Assembly (NCBI RefSeq): GCF_034347425.1
Contig: NZ_CP133779.1
Coordinates: 2,666,001 to 2,730,000, forward strand
Direction of reading: 5' to 3'
Length of the DNA: 64,000 nucleotides
Source: Undibacterium sp. CCC3.4
GTDB taxonomy: Bacteria; Pseudomonadota; Gammaproteobacteria; Burkholderiales; Burkholderiaceae_D
Shown: positions 47,053 to 56,750 of the stretch, piece by piece
Position numbering within the stretch: the stretch's first letter is position 1
Layout of the letters: every line of letters starts with the position of its first letter
Notes under the pieces: generated by a model
What the model saw: the letters and a program-made list of their open reading frames with translations, nothing else
What the model was told of the DNA's origin: nothing
Database searches by the model: none
Program-made: the position numbers and the translations under genes

Positions 47053-47539
47053 TCATGTCAAGTAGAGTGCATTGTCGGTTAAAGCATCACTTATCACAAA
47101 TTATCGTCACGGTCTTCTCATTCAAACGTTCAATTATCCCAATATGCTCGCGCAGATGTTTGTCTGTGAAGGCCACCGTGTCATCGATTTGGAAGCTCGT
47201 AGGCGGAACGGGACGCAGCGTTGGCGGTGCAGGCGGTGTGGCGACAAGAGTCGGATCAATAGCGATGGCAGCATAAGCTAAGTGTTATAGCCGTCGTAGC
47301 CCATCCTCTTCCAGCTTACTGCCGGTCAAATTGCAAATGGGCATGATTATTCTTCAGAAGACAGTGAAAAAAAGCCTCAGGTGCGTTTTGAACTGAAAAT
47401 CGTCTGAGCCGCGTTGTATCCGGCTGGCTGCGCCGTGTCAATCTGGCTGGCGCATAGCTTATTTGCCGAGGCTGCGCGCTGTCGTGTTCGATTATCCGCC
47501 CCAGCCACCCAAACCGCATTTTCCTCCAACCGCTGATTC
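47053..47539. other. Intergenic region without supported gene
   Basis: Short frames only. A stretch at about 47344-47408 (HDYSSEDSEKKPQVRFELKI V, stop) looks like a genuine protein C-terminus without an upstream body, perhaps a gene scrap. No repeat or RNA gene recognised. Confidence 0.4.
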
Positions 47540-47558
47540 CGTCATTGCCGCGCAGGCG
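47540..47558. repeat. R2 repeat, copy i, left fragment
   Basis: CGTCATTGCCGCGCAGGCG, cut by the IS4-family element; the rest resumes at 48867. Confidence 0.85.
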
Positions 47559-48866
47559 CACTGCTGTCCGGAATAAATTAATTGACATTTCATTAGAATA
47601 ATCCTAATTGCAAACGCGCCATTTCTTCTACTTCTCTTCGTCGCTTTCGGTATTGAGAGATTTCCAAGTCTTGTCGTTGAAATAGAGTGGCGCGAATCAC
47701 GCATAGACACTCCCAAAGGCTTTGTTTTAAGCCATGTGTCTGTTTGTAGAGCGCCACGAGTAAATAACTGATAAGTGCTGTCAATATCTGGATACGCACC
47801 GCGTTTTCGGTGCGTCCAAAAAATTGCTTGATCTTCAGGTGTTGCTTGATCCATTTGAAGAACAGTTCGATATCCCAGCGTTCTTTATAGCGCCGGGCAA
47901 TGGTCAGCGCATCGCTGTTCAAATCATTGGTTGCCAGTACTAATGGCGTAGGTTTGTCGGCTCTGGCTACCGTAATGCAGCGCAAGGGCTTCTCGTACTG
48001 ATTGATGCGTTTGCCACCAGGATGTCTGTTTTTAAAACGCACAATTTGATCTTGCAGGACGATGTCTGTGGCCTCTGCGGGAATACTGCGTTCTTCCTCA
48101 ATGCGCAAGCCTGCATTACGCTTGAAACGGGTCACGAATTGTGCTCCCGCCATATCGATCCGATGCCACCAGTTGTAATCGCAATAGCCCTTGTCAAAGA
48201 CGTAGATCACCTCTTGCTGCAGCGGGAGCTCTTTGGTTTTCTCCACGTCATTGACATTGGCTGCGCTGATACTTTGCCAAATGGGTATCTGCGCTTGTTC
48301 TGCGTACAGGATGTGGAGTTTGACACCCTGTGTATTTCGCGTTTTATTGGAGAGCGTCCAGCGATCAAACTCGCGCCCTTTGAGGGTAATGGAAGTGGAG
48401 TCCAGAAGGTAGAGCAGCTCCTTGCTTTGTTGACGCAATGGCCGTGCCACTTTTTGCATGAGCCATGTCACCGCATCGGCAAATACGGTATCGCCGCGAC
48501 GACTGTTGGCATCAGCCAGAGTGGAGCGCTTAATACGACCAGTGCCGAGATGGTAATGATGGGCGACATGACTGTTAAAGCTGGCCTCCAGAGGACGCAG
48601 GCCAGTTGTTCCGCTTAATTGAGCGTAGGTCATCACCACGAGCTGATCCCAGTGACCAAAATGCTTGCTGTATTTGTCAGCTTGATGTTTTTTGACGAGT
48701 TGATCAAAGACTCCACGCGGTAGCCCCTTCATTAACTCTTGAAAAGTGTTTATTCTGTACATGTTGCAGGTTTGGTTTTTAAGTTGGTAAACCGAGGTTA
48801 ACACTCGTAAACCAATGCCTGCAACCCCCTGCAGCTTAGTCAAGAAAATTATTCCGGACAGCAGTG
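47559..48866 (-). mobile_element. IS4-family insertion sequence (1308 bp)
   Basis: Perfect 18-bp terminal inverted repeats CACTGCTGTCCGGAATAA (47559-47576) and its complement (48849-48866). The ten bases CGCGCAGGCG are found on both sides (47549-47558 and 48867-48876), a target duplication. It splits an R2 repeat. Contains one transposase gene on the minus strand. Confidence 0.95.
47593..48762 (-). CDS. IS4-family transposase
   Basis: 389 residues from ATG 48762 (MYRINTFQELMKGLPRGVFD); an upstream extension to 48843 is within the IS end. N-terminal DUF4372-like region (FDQLVKKHQADKYSKHFGHWDQLVVMTYAQLSG), then the DDE fold: LLYLLDSTSITL (first Asp), VIYVFDKGYCDYNWW (second Asp) and the family signature YKERWDIELFFKWIKQHLKIK (Y-R-E-K with catalytic Glu). 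Uninterrupted, so probably active. IS4Sa-like group by the DUF4372 part. Confidence 0.93.
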   Translation of the reverse strand: MYRINTFQELMKGLPRGVFDQLVKKHQADKYSKHFGHWDQLVVMTYAQLSGTTGLRPLEASFNSHVAHHYHLGTGRIKRSTLADANSRRGDTVFADAVTWLMQKVARPLRQQSKELLYLLDSTSITLKGREFDRWTLSNKTRNTQGVKLHILYAEQAQIPIWQSISAANVNDVEKTKELPLQQEVIYVFDKGYCDYNWWHRIDMAGAQFVTRFKRNAGLRIEEERSIPAEATDIVLQDQIVRFKNRHPGGKRINQYEKPLRCITVARADKPTPLVLATNDLNSDALTIARRYKERWDIELFFKWIKQHLKIKQFFGRTENAVRIQILTALISYLLVALYKQTHGLKQSLWECLCVIRATLFQRQDLEISQYRKRRREVEEMARLQLGLF

Positions 48867-49118
48867 CGCGCAGGCGGCAACCCAGTGGCGCACTAGCTCC
48901 TTTATATCCATGCGCCCGATGCGCAGCACGGCGTTCTCATGTAGCAGTGAAAAAATGTAAACGATGACCGCATATCCCAGGCCCCTGTAAGACAAAATTG
49001 CCAAAAAAGTTGCACAAAAGCTTGTTAAAGAAGTATTTTAACGCTACTGTCACAAATCAATGATAAAATCCCGTTCAATCGATGAACATGCTACTTTTAA
49101 CAATAAAGCACCGCCCCC
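48867..49118. other. R2 copy i right fragment and upstream region of EPS regulator
   Basis: 48867-48960 continues the interrupted R2 (GGCGGCAACCCAGTGGCGC, CGATGCGCAGCACGGCG) but degenerates before the right palindrome. 48961-49118 is AT-rich; TTGCAC (49010-49015) with TATTTT (49034-49039) at 18 bases is a weak promoter candidate for the EPS operon. Confidence 0.5.
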
Positions 49119-49478
49119 ATGCAGCACACCCGCCCCGACGATGAAGACGCCTACCTGGCCGTACTGCGCTTGCTGGAACAGCAGCCGCAGATGAGTCAGC
49201 GCGAAATCGCTGCCGAACTCGGTGTCAGTCTTGGTAAAACCAATTATTGCCTCAAGGCTCTGCTGGAAAAGGGCTGGCTTAAGATGCAGAATTTTCACGG
49301 TAGCAGCAATAAACTGGCTTATGCCTACCTGCTAACCCCTAGTGGCATCGTAGAAAAAAGTGCTATCACCGCGCGTTTTCTCAAGCGGAAAATGCAGGAA
49401 TACGAACATTTGCAAACCCTGATCCACTCGTTGCAAGACGAGTTGAAACAAAGCCGTATAGAAAGAACACAATCATGA
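49119..49478 (+). CDS. MarR-family EPS-associated transcriptional regulator
   Basis: 119 residues. Winged helix: [51 protein letters not shown] (about 9-59), with [38 protein letters not shown] typical of the MarR-like regulators found at the start of exopolysaccharide clusters of beta- and gammaproteobacteria. The C-terminal helix may be a coiled-coil dimerisation part. Its stop overlaps the manC start (ATGA), so it is the first gene of the polysaccharide operon and likely controls it. Confidence 0.88.
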   Translation: MQHTRPDDEDAYLAVLRLLEQQPQMSQREIAAELGVSLGKTNYCLKALLEKGWLKMQNFHGSSNKLAYAYLLTPSGIVEKSAITARFLKRKMQEYEHLQTLIHSLQDELKQSRIERTQS

Positions 49479-50962
49479 CCCAAGCTAGCCTAACGAACGA
49501 TACATTAGCGCGCCATCAAGTCCTGCCCGTAGTGTTATGTGGCGGCTCAGGCACGCGCCTGTGGCCCTTGTCGCGTGCCGGTTTTCCCAAGCAATTTTTG
49601 GTTTTATCGGGCACCACCAGCTTGTTTCAACAAGCGGTAGAACGTATTAATGCCATCGCCGCGGCCGATATCGTAGTCGGTGAAACATTGATCGTGACGA
49701 ACGAAGAGCACCGCTTTCTGGCACTCGACCAACTGCGCGAACTCCGTCACGTGGCCGCAACCTTGCTGCTTGAGCCGGTAGCACGCAACACCGCCCCGGC
49801 GCTGACCTTGGCTGCGCTGCATGCGTTGGAAAGCGGCCATGACCCTATTTTAGTCGTCACCCCAGCCGACCAAACCGTCACCGATGCGCCAGCCTTTCAA
49901 GCCGCGCTGCAGCAGAGCGTGCGCGCTGCTGCTACGGGTGCCGTGATCATTCTTGGTATTACCCCTGATGCTCCGGAAACCGGCTACGGCTATATTAAAC
50001 GCGAAGGCGCGGCGCAGTCATTCGGCCAGTACAGCGTGGCGCGCTTTGCCGAAAAGCCCGATGCCGCCACCGCACTGGCTTATTTGGCCAGCGGCGACTA
50101 CGCTTGGAATAGCGGTATGTTCGTACTGCGCGCCAGTACTTGGCTCAAAGCGCTTAGTACATTCCGGCCTGACATCGCCGTAGCGACAGAATTGGCTTGG
50201 GCCGGCAAAAGCGCCGACGCCCAATTCGTGCGACCAGATAAAGCCGCCTTCGCTGCCATACCAAGCGAATCGATCGATTACGCCGTCATGGAACGCTGCC
50301 CCGGTTCTGTTGTGGAAATTGCCGTGCTGCCGCTGGCTGCAGGTTGGAATGACCTCGGTGCCTGGGATGCTGTCTGGCAGGTCGGTGCTCAAGATAGTGA
50401 TGGCAATGTTATGCAGGGCGATGCCTTTCAAGCCGGCAGCACCAACACCTTGGTCTATTCCTCGGGCCGCATGGTGAGTGCCGTTGGCGTGAATAACCTC
50501 GTCATCATCGAAACCGCCGATGCCGTGTTGGTAGCCGAACGCAGCCAAAGCCAGCACGTCAAAAAAATCGTCGCCATGCTCGAGAAGCAAGGCCGTGTCG
50601 AACACACTTTGCACCGCAAAGTCCACCGTCCTTGGGGTTGGTATGACAGCATCGATGAAGAAGAGCGCTTCAAGGTAAAACGCATCAATGTGAAACCCGG
50701 TGCCAGCTTGAGCCTGCAAAAACACCACCATCGCGCTGAACACTGGATCGTTGTCAAAGGCACGGCTGAAGTGACTTGTGGTGACAAAGTGATTCTGCTG
50801 ACTGAGAACCAGTCAACCTACATTCCGCTCGGTGAAGTGCACCGTTTGAAAAATCCGGGCGCGATTGAGCTCGAAATTATCGAGGTACAGTCGGGCAGTT
50901 ATTTGGGGGAGGATGATATCGTCCGGTTCGAAGATACTTATGGCCGCACCAGCGCGTCTTGA
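49475..50962 (+). CDS. manC: Mannose-1-phosphate guanylyltransferase / mannose-6-phosphate isomerase
   Basis: 495 residues, bifunctional type II PMI-GMP. Makes GDP-mannose and interconverts mannose/fructose 6-phosphate. N-terminal nucleotidyltransferase with [24 protein letters not shown] and later [27 protein letters not shown]-terminal cupin isomerase (about 375-490) with [48 protein letters not shown] and [14 protein letters not shown] carrying the metal His and Glu residues. Supplies Gmd and Fcl downstream. It keeps the GC-rich codon use of the host, unlike the genes after it. Confidence 0.96.
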   Translation: MTQASLTNDTLARHQVLPVVLCGGSGTRLWPLSRAGFPKQFLVLSGTTSLFQQAVERINAIAAADIVVGETLIVTNEEHRFLALDQLRELRHVAATLLLEPVARNTAPALTLAALHALESGHDPILVVTPADQTVTDAPAFQAALQQSVRAAATGAVIILGITPDAPETGYGYIKREGAAQSFGQYSVARFAEKPDAATALAYLASGDYAWNSGMFVLRASTWLKALSTFRPDIAVATELAWAGKSADAQFVRPDKAAFAAIPSESIDYAVMERCPGSVVEIAVLPLAAGWNDLGAWDAVWQVGAQDSDGNVMQGDAFQAGSTNTLVYSSGRMVSAVGVNNLVIIETADAVLVAERSQSQHVKKIVAMLEKQGRVEHTLHRKVHRPWGWYDSIDEEERFKVKRINVKPGASLSLQKHHHRAEHWIVVKGTAEVTCGDKVILLTENQSTYIPLGEVHRLKNPGAIELEIIEVQSGSYLGEDDIVRFEDTYGRTSAS

Positions 50963-50964
50963 TC

Positions 50965-51951
50965 ATGAATAAACAAGAAAAAATTTATATCGCGGGTCAC
51001 CGCGGGATGGTCGGTTCAGCGATTGCTCGTGCCTTGCAAAAGCAGGGCTGCAGTAACATCATCACTCGTACGCATGCCGAACTCGACTTGACGAATCAAG
51101 CCCAAGTCAGAGAGTTTTTTTCGTCAGAAAAGCCTGATCAAGTATATTTGGCAGCCGCAAAAGTAGGCGGTATTTACGCCAATAATACTTTTCCTGCCGA
51201 ATTTATTTATCAAAATCTAATGATGGAAGCAAACATCATTCACGAAGCGTTTTCTGCTGGCGTGCGAAAATTGCTCTTCCTTGGCTCCAGCTGCATTTAT
51301 CCAAGATTGGCGGCGCAACCAATGGCCGAGGATGCGCTCTTGACCGGAACTTTGGAGTCTACCAATGAGCCCTATGCCATTGCCAAAATCGCGGGCATAA
51401 AATTATGTGAAAGTTATAATCGGCAATATGAAGCTAGTCATGGCGTTGACTACCGAAGTGTGATGCCAACTAATTTGTATGGCCCAGGAGATAATTATCA
51501 TCCGGAAAATAGTCACGTTATTCCAGCACTCATCAGACGTTTTCACGAGGCGAAAATCTCAAACGCTGAAGTCGTAACGATATGGGGCACCGGCACTCCT
51601 CGTCGTGAGTTTTTGTTCGTTGATGATATGGCCGCAGCGAGCATTCATGTCATGTCTGTTGATAAATCAATTTACGCTAGCCATACTTTGCCTATGCAAA
51701 GCCATATTAATGTTGGTTATGGTGAAGATGTGACTATCAGTCAGTTGGCTCATACAATTGCAAAGGTTGTTGGGTTTAACGGGCAGATAGAATTTGATGT
51801 AAGCAAGCCTGATGGCACTCCTCGAAAATGGATGGATAGTGCGCGTATCTCAAAATTAGGTTGGCGGCCAGAAATTGCGCTTGAGAGTGGATTGATAGTT
51901 GCATATCAAGACTTTGTTTTAAACCAAAATTTGCTGCGTACGCAGTCATAA
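50965..51951 (+). CDS. fcl: GDP-L-fucose synthase
   Basis: About 328 residues from ATG 50965 (a TTG two codons earlier is less likely). Epimerase-reductase turning GDP-4-keto-6-deoxymannose into GDP-L-fucose with NADPH. SDR features: [16 protein letters not shown] at the start (GxxGxxG), [10 protein letters not shown] with catalytic Ser, [19 protein letters not shown] with YxxxK, and [30 protein letters not shown], the Fcl signature. Gene order fcl-gmd is the reverse of E. coli. Start of the AT-rich part of the cluster. Confidence 0.95.
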   Translation: MNKQEKIYIAGHRGMVGSAIARALQKQGCSNIITRTHAELDLTNQAQVREFFSSEKPDQVYLAAAKVGGIYANNTFPAEFIYQNLMMEANIIHEAFSAGVRKLLFLGSSCIYPRLAAQPMAEDALLTGTLESTNEPYAIAKIAGIKLCESYNRQYEASHGVDYRSVMPTNLYGPGDNYHPENSHVIPALIRRFHEAKISNAEVVTIWGTGTPRREFLFVDDMAAASIHVMSVDKSIYASHTLPMQSHINVGYGEDVTISQLAHTIAKVVGFNGQIEFDVSKPDGTPRKWMDSARISKLGWRPEIALESGLIVAYQDFVLNQNLLRTQS

Positions 51952-51967
51952 ATTTACCGAATATATT

Positions 51968-53095
51968 ATGAATACTAAACAAAAAGTAGCGTTAATTACT
52001 GGTGTTACCGGCCAAGATGGTTCTTACTTGGCAGAGTTCTTGTTGGAAAAAGGTTACATCGTTCACGGTATCAAGCGCCGAGCGAGTTCATTTAATACAC
52101 AACGTGTTGATCATGTTTATCAAGATCCGCATATCGATCATCGCAATTTTGTTTTGCATTACGGTGATTTAAGTGACAGCAGTAACTTGACCCGTATTAT
52201 TCAGCAAACTCAACCTGACGAAATCTATAATTTAGGTGCCCAAAGTCATGTGGCGGTGAGCTTTGAAAGCCCTGAGTACACGGCTGATGTCGATGGTATG
52301 GGCGCGTTACGTATCCTCGAAGCGATCCGTATTTTGGGACTCGAGAAAAAAACTCGTTTTTACCAGGCGTCGACTTCCGAGTTGTATGGTTTGGTGCAAG
52401 AAACACCGCAAAAAGAAACAACACCTTTCTACCCAAGAAGCCCGTACGCCGTAGCCAAAATGTATGCATATTGGATCACGGTTAATTATCGCGAAGCGTA
52501 TGGCATGTATGCGTGTAACGGTATTTTGTTTAACCATGAAAGCCCACGTCGCGGCGAGACATTCGTTACACGCAAAATTACGCGTGGTCTTGCAAATATA
52601 GCGCAAGGTTTGGAAAAATGCCTCTACATGGGGAATATGGATGCGTTGCGCGACTGGGGACACGCCAAAGATTACGTCCGCATGCAATGGATGATGCTGC
52701 AGCAGGATACACCCGATGATTTTGTGATCGCTACGGGTGTTCAATATTCGGTGAGGCAGTTTATTCAATGGTCCGCAGAGGAGTTGGGCATTACGCTTAA
52801 ATTTGAAGGCGCTGGTATTGATGAGCACGCGATTGTCGTCGCTATTGAAGGCGATAAAGCGAGCAGCTTAAAAGTTGGTGACGTTATTGTAAAAATCGAC
52901 TCTCGGTATTTCCGGCCTACGGAAGTAGAAACCTTACTTGGTGATCCGACTAAAGCAAAATTGAAGTTGGGATGGACCCCTGAAATTACCGTTCAAGAGA
53001 TGTGCAAAGAGATGGTATTGCACGATTTTGAAGAGGCGAGAAAACACGCACTGCTTAAAGAGCATGGTTTTAAAATATCAGTTTCTGTTGAATAA
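51968..53095 (+). CDS. gmd: GDP-mannose 4,6-dehydratase
   Basis: 375 residues. Converts GDP-D-mannose to GDP-4-keto-6-deoxy-D-mannose, feeding Fcl. [30 protein letters not shown] with GxxGxxG (GVTGQDG), [39 protein letters not shown], active-site STSELYG and [16 protein letters not shown] (YxxxK), [17 protein letters not shown]. All catalytic residues present, length normal. Uses NADP+. Confidence 0.97.
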   Translation: MNTKQKVALITGVTGQDGSYLAEFLLEKGYIVHGIKRRASSFNTQRVDHVYQDPHIDHRNFVLHYGDLSDSSNLTRIIQQTQPDEIYNLGAQSHVAVSFESPEYTADVDGMGALRILEAIRILGLEKKTRFYQASTSELYGLVQETPQKETTPFYPRSPYAVAKMYAYWITVNYREAYGMYACNGILFNHESPRRGETFVTRKITRGLANIAQGLEKCLYMGNMDALRDWGHAKDYVRMQWMMLQQDTPDDFVIATGVQYSVRQFIQWSAEELGITLKFEGAGIDEHAIVVAIEGDKASSLKVGDVIVKIDSRYFRPTEVETLLGDPTKAKLKLGWTPEITVQEMCKEMVLHDFEEARKHALLKEHGFKISVSVE

Positions 53096-53136
53096 GCATG
53101 CGTCTAATCGTATTGCGGAGTTTTTGAGGCAAGTTT

Positions 53137-54468
53137 ATGGCGACAAATATTGTGCCTGAGGGAGGGATGCGAAAGCAACGTCGCCGGCAAATCACACGAA
53201 CAGCGATAACCGGAATTTTAGCAAAAGCGGCAATGTTTTTGCCTACCATATTAATTGCCTGGGTTGCGGTTCCGCATTTAGGCGCAGAGCGGTATGGTGT
53301 GCTCATGACGGTTTTGTCTTTGTTAGGTTTTTTAGGGCTTGCGGATCTGGGTGTAGGGGGGACGTTGATCACCGCCTTATCGCGGGAGTCTGGGAGCGAA
53401 TGTAATAAAAAGATCCGACAGTTACAGGCGAACGGCCTTGCTATAACTGCAGGTATGGCAATTTGTGTATTAATAGTGGGTGGCTTTCTTCATTATATTG
53501 GAATAGGGTCTTTTATATTTAAATCAAGCTCAACGCCGATTCAGGTTGAAGGCACAAATTCCATATTTGTCTTTTTTTTATTATTCGCTCTTTCATTGCC
53601 AATTACTTTGGTGACGAAAATACAACTAGGATTGCAGCATGGTCACATCGCAAATTATTGGCAATCAATTTCAGCAGTAGTCAATTTTGCAGGTGCTGCA
53701 ATCGCTACTTTATCTGGCGGAGGGGTGCCATTGATAATCGTCGGGATTATGAGTGGTACCACAATTTGTGGAATTTTAAATATTGTCACTTATTATAAAA
53801 AATTCCCTCTCTACAGGCCGAAATTGAATGAACTAGAAACAGGTGCTCTGAAAGATTTATTGAGCGACTCGAGTTTCTATCTTATTTTGCAAATTATTTT
53901 TACGATTAGTTACACTGCAGATACATTGATGGTCGCACGTTTTTTGGGCACTGGGCAAGCCTCAATATATTCTTTATGTGAAAGAATTTTTAGTATCGTT
54001 GCTGTGGCGATTTCGGTTGTAACGGGTCCTCTCTGGGTCGCATATGGAGAAGCTATTGGCCGAGCGGATTATAAATGGGTTAGCGAAACCTTAAAGATAA
54101 GTACAGTTAGGATTTTGGCTGCTGGTGTAGCAATGTCATTAGTTCTTTTAGTTGGGCTTGATTTTATTATGAATATTCTTTCTAGAGGCCATTTATCTGC
54201 ACCACTTGCGCTTGGAATTTGTATGGCGCTTTGGAGGATAGTCGAGGCAGTTGGAGGGGCTATTTCTGTATTTATGTTTGCAAGTAAAGCAAATCAAATA
54301 GTAATGTGGACTGGCGCAGTTACTGCCGTAATCTCCTTCAGCCTAAAAATATTTTTGATACCAAAATTTGGCTTTGTTGCGGTTCCTATAGTTTCCGCGT
54401 TCTGCTTCTCATGTTTTTCACTCGTTCCGTGTTTCCTCTACATAAAACGAAAGTTAAATTTTCAGTAA
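53137..54468 (+). CDS. Wzx-like oligosaccharide flippase
   Basis: 443 residues, strongly hydrophobic with about 12 membrane segments, beginning after a positively charged N-terminus (MRKQRRRQITRTAITGILAKAAMFLPTILIAWVAVPHLG). RYGVLMTVLSLLGFLGLADLGVGGTLITALSRES is typical of the MATE/MOP-type polysaccharide flippases. Would move the lipid-linked repeat unit across the inner membrane. Family membership is clear; the exact substrate is not. Confidence 0.82.
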   Translation: MATNIVPEGGMRKQRRRQITRTAITGILAKAAMFLPTILIAWVAVPHLGAERYGVLMTVLSLLGFLGLADLGVGGTLITALSRESGSECNKKIRQLQANGLAITAGMAICVLIVGGFLHYIGIGSFIFKSSSTPIQVEGTNSIFVFFLLFALSLPITLVTKIQLGLQHGHIANYWQSISAVVNFAGAAIATLSGGGVPLIIVGIMSGTTICGILNIVTYYKKFPLYRPKLNELETGALKDLLSDSSFYLILQIIFTISYTADTLMVARFLGTGQASIYSLCERIFSIVAVAISVVTGPLWVAYGEAIGRADYKWVSETLKISTVRILAAGVAMSLVLLVGLDFIMNILSRGHLSAPLALGICMALWRIVEAVGGAISVFMFASKANQIVMWTGAVTAVISFSLKIFLIPKFGFVAVPIVSAFCFSCFSLVPCFLYIKRKLNFQ

Positions 54469-54495
54469 ATTGGTTGATGCTTAGAAGGAAGTTTT

Positions 54496-55080
54496 ATGAG
54501 AATTATTTTAGATTTTGCCAGAAAATTATTTTTAGCTTTCCACCAGCGAAAAATGCGTAATCACTGCGTGGCAGATATTACAACTATTTTTCACCGAACT
54601 AGTCGAGTAATTAGTAACGGTAGTATTTCTCCTTCAATTCTCGTTGGTAAAAATACGGTTGTCTGTGGTGAACTAATGGTTTACTGCGACGGTGGAAAAA
54701 TATCTATTGGTGATTACTGCTTCATTGGACCAGATACACGCATCTGGTCCGGTGAAAATATTAGCATTGGGAACAGAGTACTCATTTCTCATGGAGTTAA
54801 CATTTTCGATTCTCCATCACATAGCTCTAGCGCTTCCGAGCGACACCTGCATTTTAAAAAAGCAACGATCGAAAATATACCTTCTATTGGAAATGTTTCT
54901 GGTAGTGAAGTCGTAGTTGATGATGACGCTTGGATTGGTGCTGGGGCTTTTATAATGCGAGGCGTTCATATTGGTAAAGGCGCAATTGTGGCGGCAGGGG
55001 CAATTGTAACTAAAGACGTTCCCGCATATACCGTTGTTGGAGGGGTTAGCTCCATTCAAATCGGTATCGCAAGCGAATAA
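54496..55080 (+). CDS. Hexapeptide-repeat acyltransferase (LbH fold)
   Basis: 194 residues. Left-handed beta-helix repeats: [57 protein letters not shown], then [60 protein letters not shown], the usual ending of O-acetyltransferases (NodL/LacA/WbbJ type). Likely O-acetylates a sugar of the repeat unit. A GGAAG lies just before the ATG (54487). Confidence 0.87.
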   Translation: MRIILDFARKLFLAFHQRKMRNHCVADITTIFHRTSRVISNGSISPSILVGKNTVVCGELMVYCDGGKISIGDYCFIGPDTRIWSGENISIGNRVLISHGVNIFDSPSHSSSASERHLHFKKATIENIPSIGNVSGSEVVVDDDAWIGAGAFIMRGVHIGKGAIVAAGAIVTKDVPAYTVVGGVSSIQIGIASE

Positions 55081-55091
55081 CAAGAAGGACT

Positions 55092-55796
55092 ATGTTGATG
55101 AGTTGGAAGCAAAAAGTACCGTTGATTTGTAGAATGAAAATCAATAAATTAAGAAAAATTAGAAAATTTTCAGATTTATTTGGACGTTATGCTGTCGGCG
55201 CAATGAGAGGATATGTTGCCTTTAGTGTTAGTTCAAATGAATGGTCACGAGTGGCTATTGGCAAAGACGTGCAAATTCACCGGGGTACTTTGCTTCATAT
55301 AAATGGATTATCTAATGCTACGCAAATTAAAATAGATAGCCGAGTTTTTATTGGTCAAAATTGTTACTTTTCTGCCGGCAAGTTAATATCTCTAGGGCAC
55401 GATAGTTTGATCGGAGCTTCCTGCAGATTTTTGGGAGCTGGTCACGTCTACTCTGACCCTCAGGTTCCTTATGCCAAGGCAAAAGTTGTTAGTTACGGAG
55501 AAATTGTATTAGAACCGAACTGTTGGGTTGGAACTGGTTCCACTTTAGTGGGTGATGTTCACATAGGGTTTGGTGCTGTTATTGCCGCTAGCAGTTTAGT
55601 TCGTGGGGTAGTGCCACCGCTGAGTTTAGTTGCTGGTTCACCATCTCAGATTCGAAAATTATTTAATTGGCATACTAAGGAATGGTGTTCGGTAAGCGAC
55701 GATCCTATTATTTTAGAAAAATCATTGCAAGATCACATTAGTAACTTACCGTCTTTAGTGACGTTCATAAACTCACTTAAATTTAATGCCACTTAA
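55092..55796 (+). CDS. Hexapeptide-repeat acyltransferase (LbH fold), second
   Basis: 234 residues with an N-terminal basic helix (MKINKLRKIRKFSDLFGRYAVGAMRGYVAF), then repeats AIGKDVQIHRGTLLHINGLSNATQIKIDSRVFIGQNCYFSAGKLISLGHDSLIGASCRFLGAGH and IVLEPNCWVGTGSTLVGDVHIGFGAVIAASSLVRGVVPPLSLVAGSPSQIRKLFN. Second acyltransferase for the polysaccharide, maybe acting on another position. Several in-frame ATGs (55092, 55098, 55134) are close; the first is used. Next gene overlaps its end by 11 bases. Confidence 0.85.
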   Translation: MLMSWKQKVPLICRMKINKLRKIRKFSDLFGRYAVGAMRGYVAFSVSSNEWSRVAIGKDVQIHRGTLLHINGLSNATQIKIDSRVFIGQNCYFSAGKLISLGHDSLIGASCRFLGAGHVYSDPQVPYAKAKVVSYGEIVLEPNCWVGTGSTLVGDVHIGFGAVIAASSLVRGVVPPLSLVAGSPSQIRKLFNWHTKEWCSVSDDPIILEKSLQDHISNLPSLVTFINSLKFNAT

Positions 55797-56748
55797 ATAT
55801 ATGGAATCTGGAAACTTAGTTTTAAACGAACGTCTTGCTGTAGTTACTGGTGCCGCTGGGTTTATTGGCCGTTATGTTTGTAGACGATTGTCGGAGCAAG
55901 GCTGGCAAGTTTTTGGACTTGGCCACGGAAATTGGACCGAGTCTGACTATTTAAAGTGGGGTATCGTTAAATGGAACGAAGGTGACGTTTCACTTGATAA
56001 CCTAAAGTTATTGACAAATGGAATATCACCTGAAATTATTGTGCATTGCGCAGGCGGAGGTTCAGTTCAAGCATCTTATGAATTACCCTGCAAAGATTTT
56101 GAGCGCACAGTTTGTAGTACATCGATGGTATTGGAATTTGTAAGAAAATACTGCTCAAGTAATACTAGATTGGTTATGGCATCAAGTGCCGCAGTATATG
56201 GCGACCATGGTCCAGTTGACTTGTCAGAATCGTTTTCATTAAACCCTATTTCTCCATACGGTTTTCACAAAGTGGCAGCCGAAAAATTGTGTGAAATGTA
56301 TAGCCAATTTTTTTCCACAAAAATAAGTATTGTCCGTTTATTTTCTGTCTACGGAGATGGTTTGCAAAAACAACTTTTATGGGACGCTTTGAATAAATTT
56401 GAGAAAGGGCAGACGCATTTTTTTGGCACTGGTGACGAGCTTCGTGATTGGATTCACGTTTCTGATGCCGCGGAACTTTTGTGTTCGGCAGCCATTGCAA
56501 AACAAGATATATATGAAATTTATAACGGTGGAAATGCTAAATCTACTACAAAAAAAGTTCTTCTTACTCTTGCAGAATTATCGAAATTAGAAGCACCTTT
56601 GCAATTCGATGGCATTGCGCATGAAGGAAACCCAAAACAATTGACTGCAAACTGTAAAAACGCGCGAGAAAAATTAAACTGGGTACCTCAAACAAATCTG
56701 ACTGACGGCTTAATGCAGTACGTTAATTGGCACAAACAACGAAAGTGA
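55786..56748 (+). CDS. NAD-dependent sugar epimerase/dehydratase (extended SDR)
   Basis: 320 residues. GxxGxxG in VVTGAAGFIGRYVCRRL, SSAAVYG with catalytic Ser, SPYGFHKVAAEKLCEMY (YxxxK) and RLFSVYGDGLQKQLLWD place it among GalE/RmlB-like extended SDRs. A second ATG at 55801 is a possible start. Sugar specificity is not readable; it may provide another nucleotide sugar for the repeat unit. Confidence 0.83.
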   Translation: MPLKYMESGNLVLNERLAVVTGAAGFIGRYVCRRLSEQGWQVFGLGHGNWTESDYLKWGIVKWNEGDVSLDNLKLLTNGISPEIIVHCAGGGSVQASYELPCKDFERTVCSTSMVLEFVRKYCSSNTRLVMASSAAVYGDHGPVDLSESFSLNPISPYGFHKVAAEKLCEMYSQFFSTKISIVRLFSVYGDGLQKQLLWDALNKFEKGQTHFFGTGDELRDWIHVSDAAELLCSAAIAKQDIYEIYNGGNAKSTTKKVLLTLAELSKLEAPLQFDGIAHEGNPKQLTANCKNAREKLNWVPQTNLTDGLMQYVNWHKQRK

Positions 56749-56750
56749 AA

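Noticed and set aside
47055..47281. Small plus-strand ORFs (VCEGHRVIDLEA, WRCRRCGDK)
   Set aside because: Suggestive of a zinc-finger scrap but short, without start signal and no clear family.
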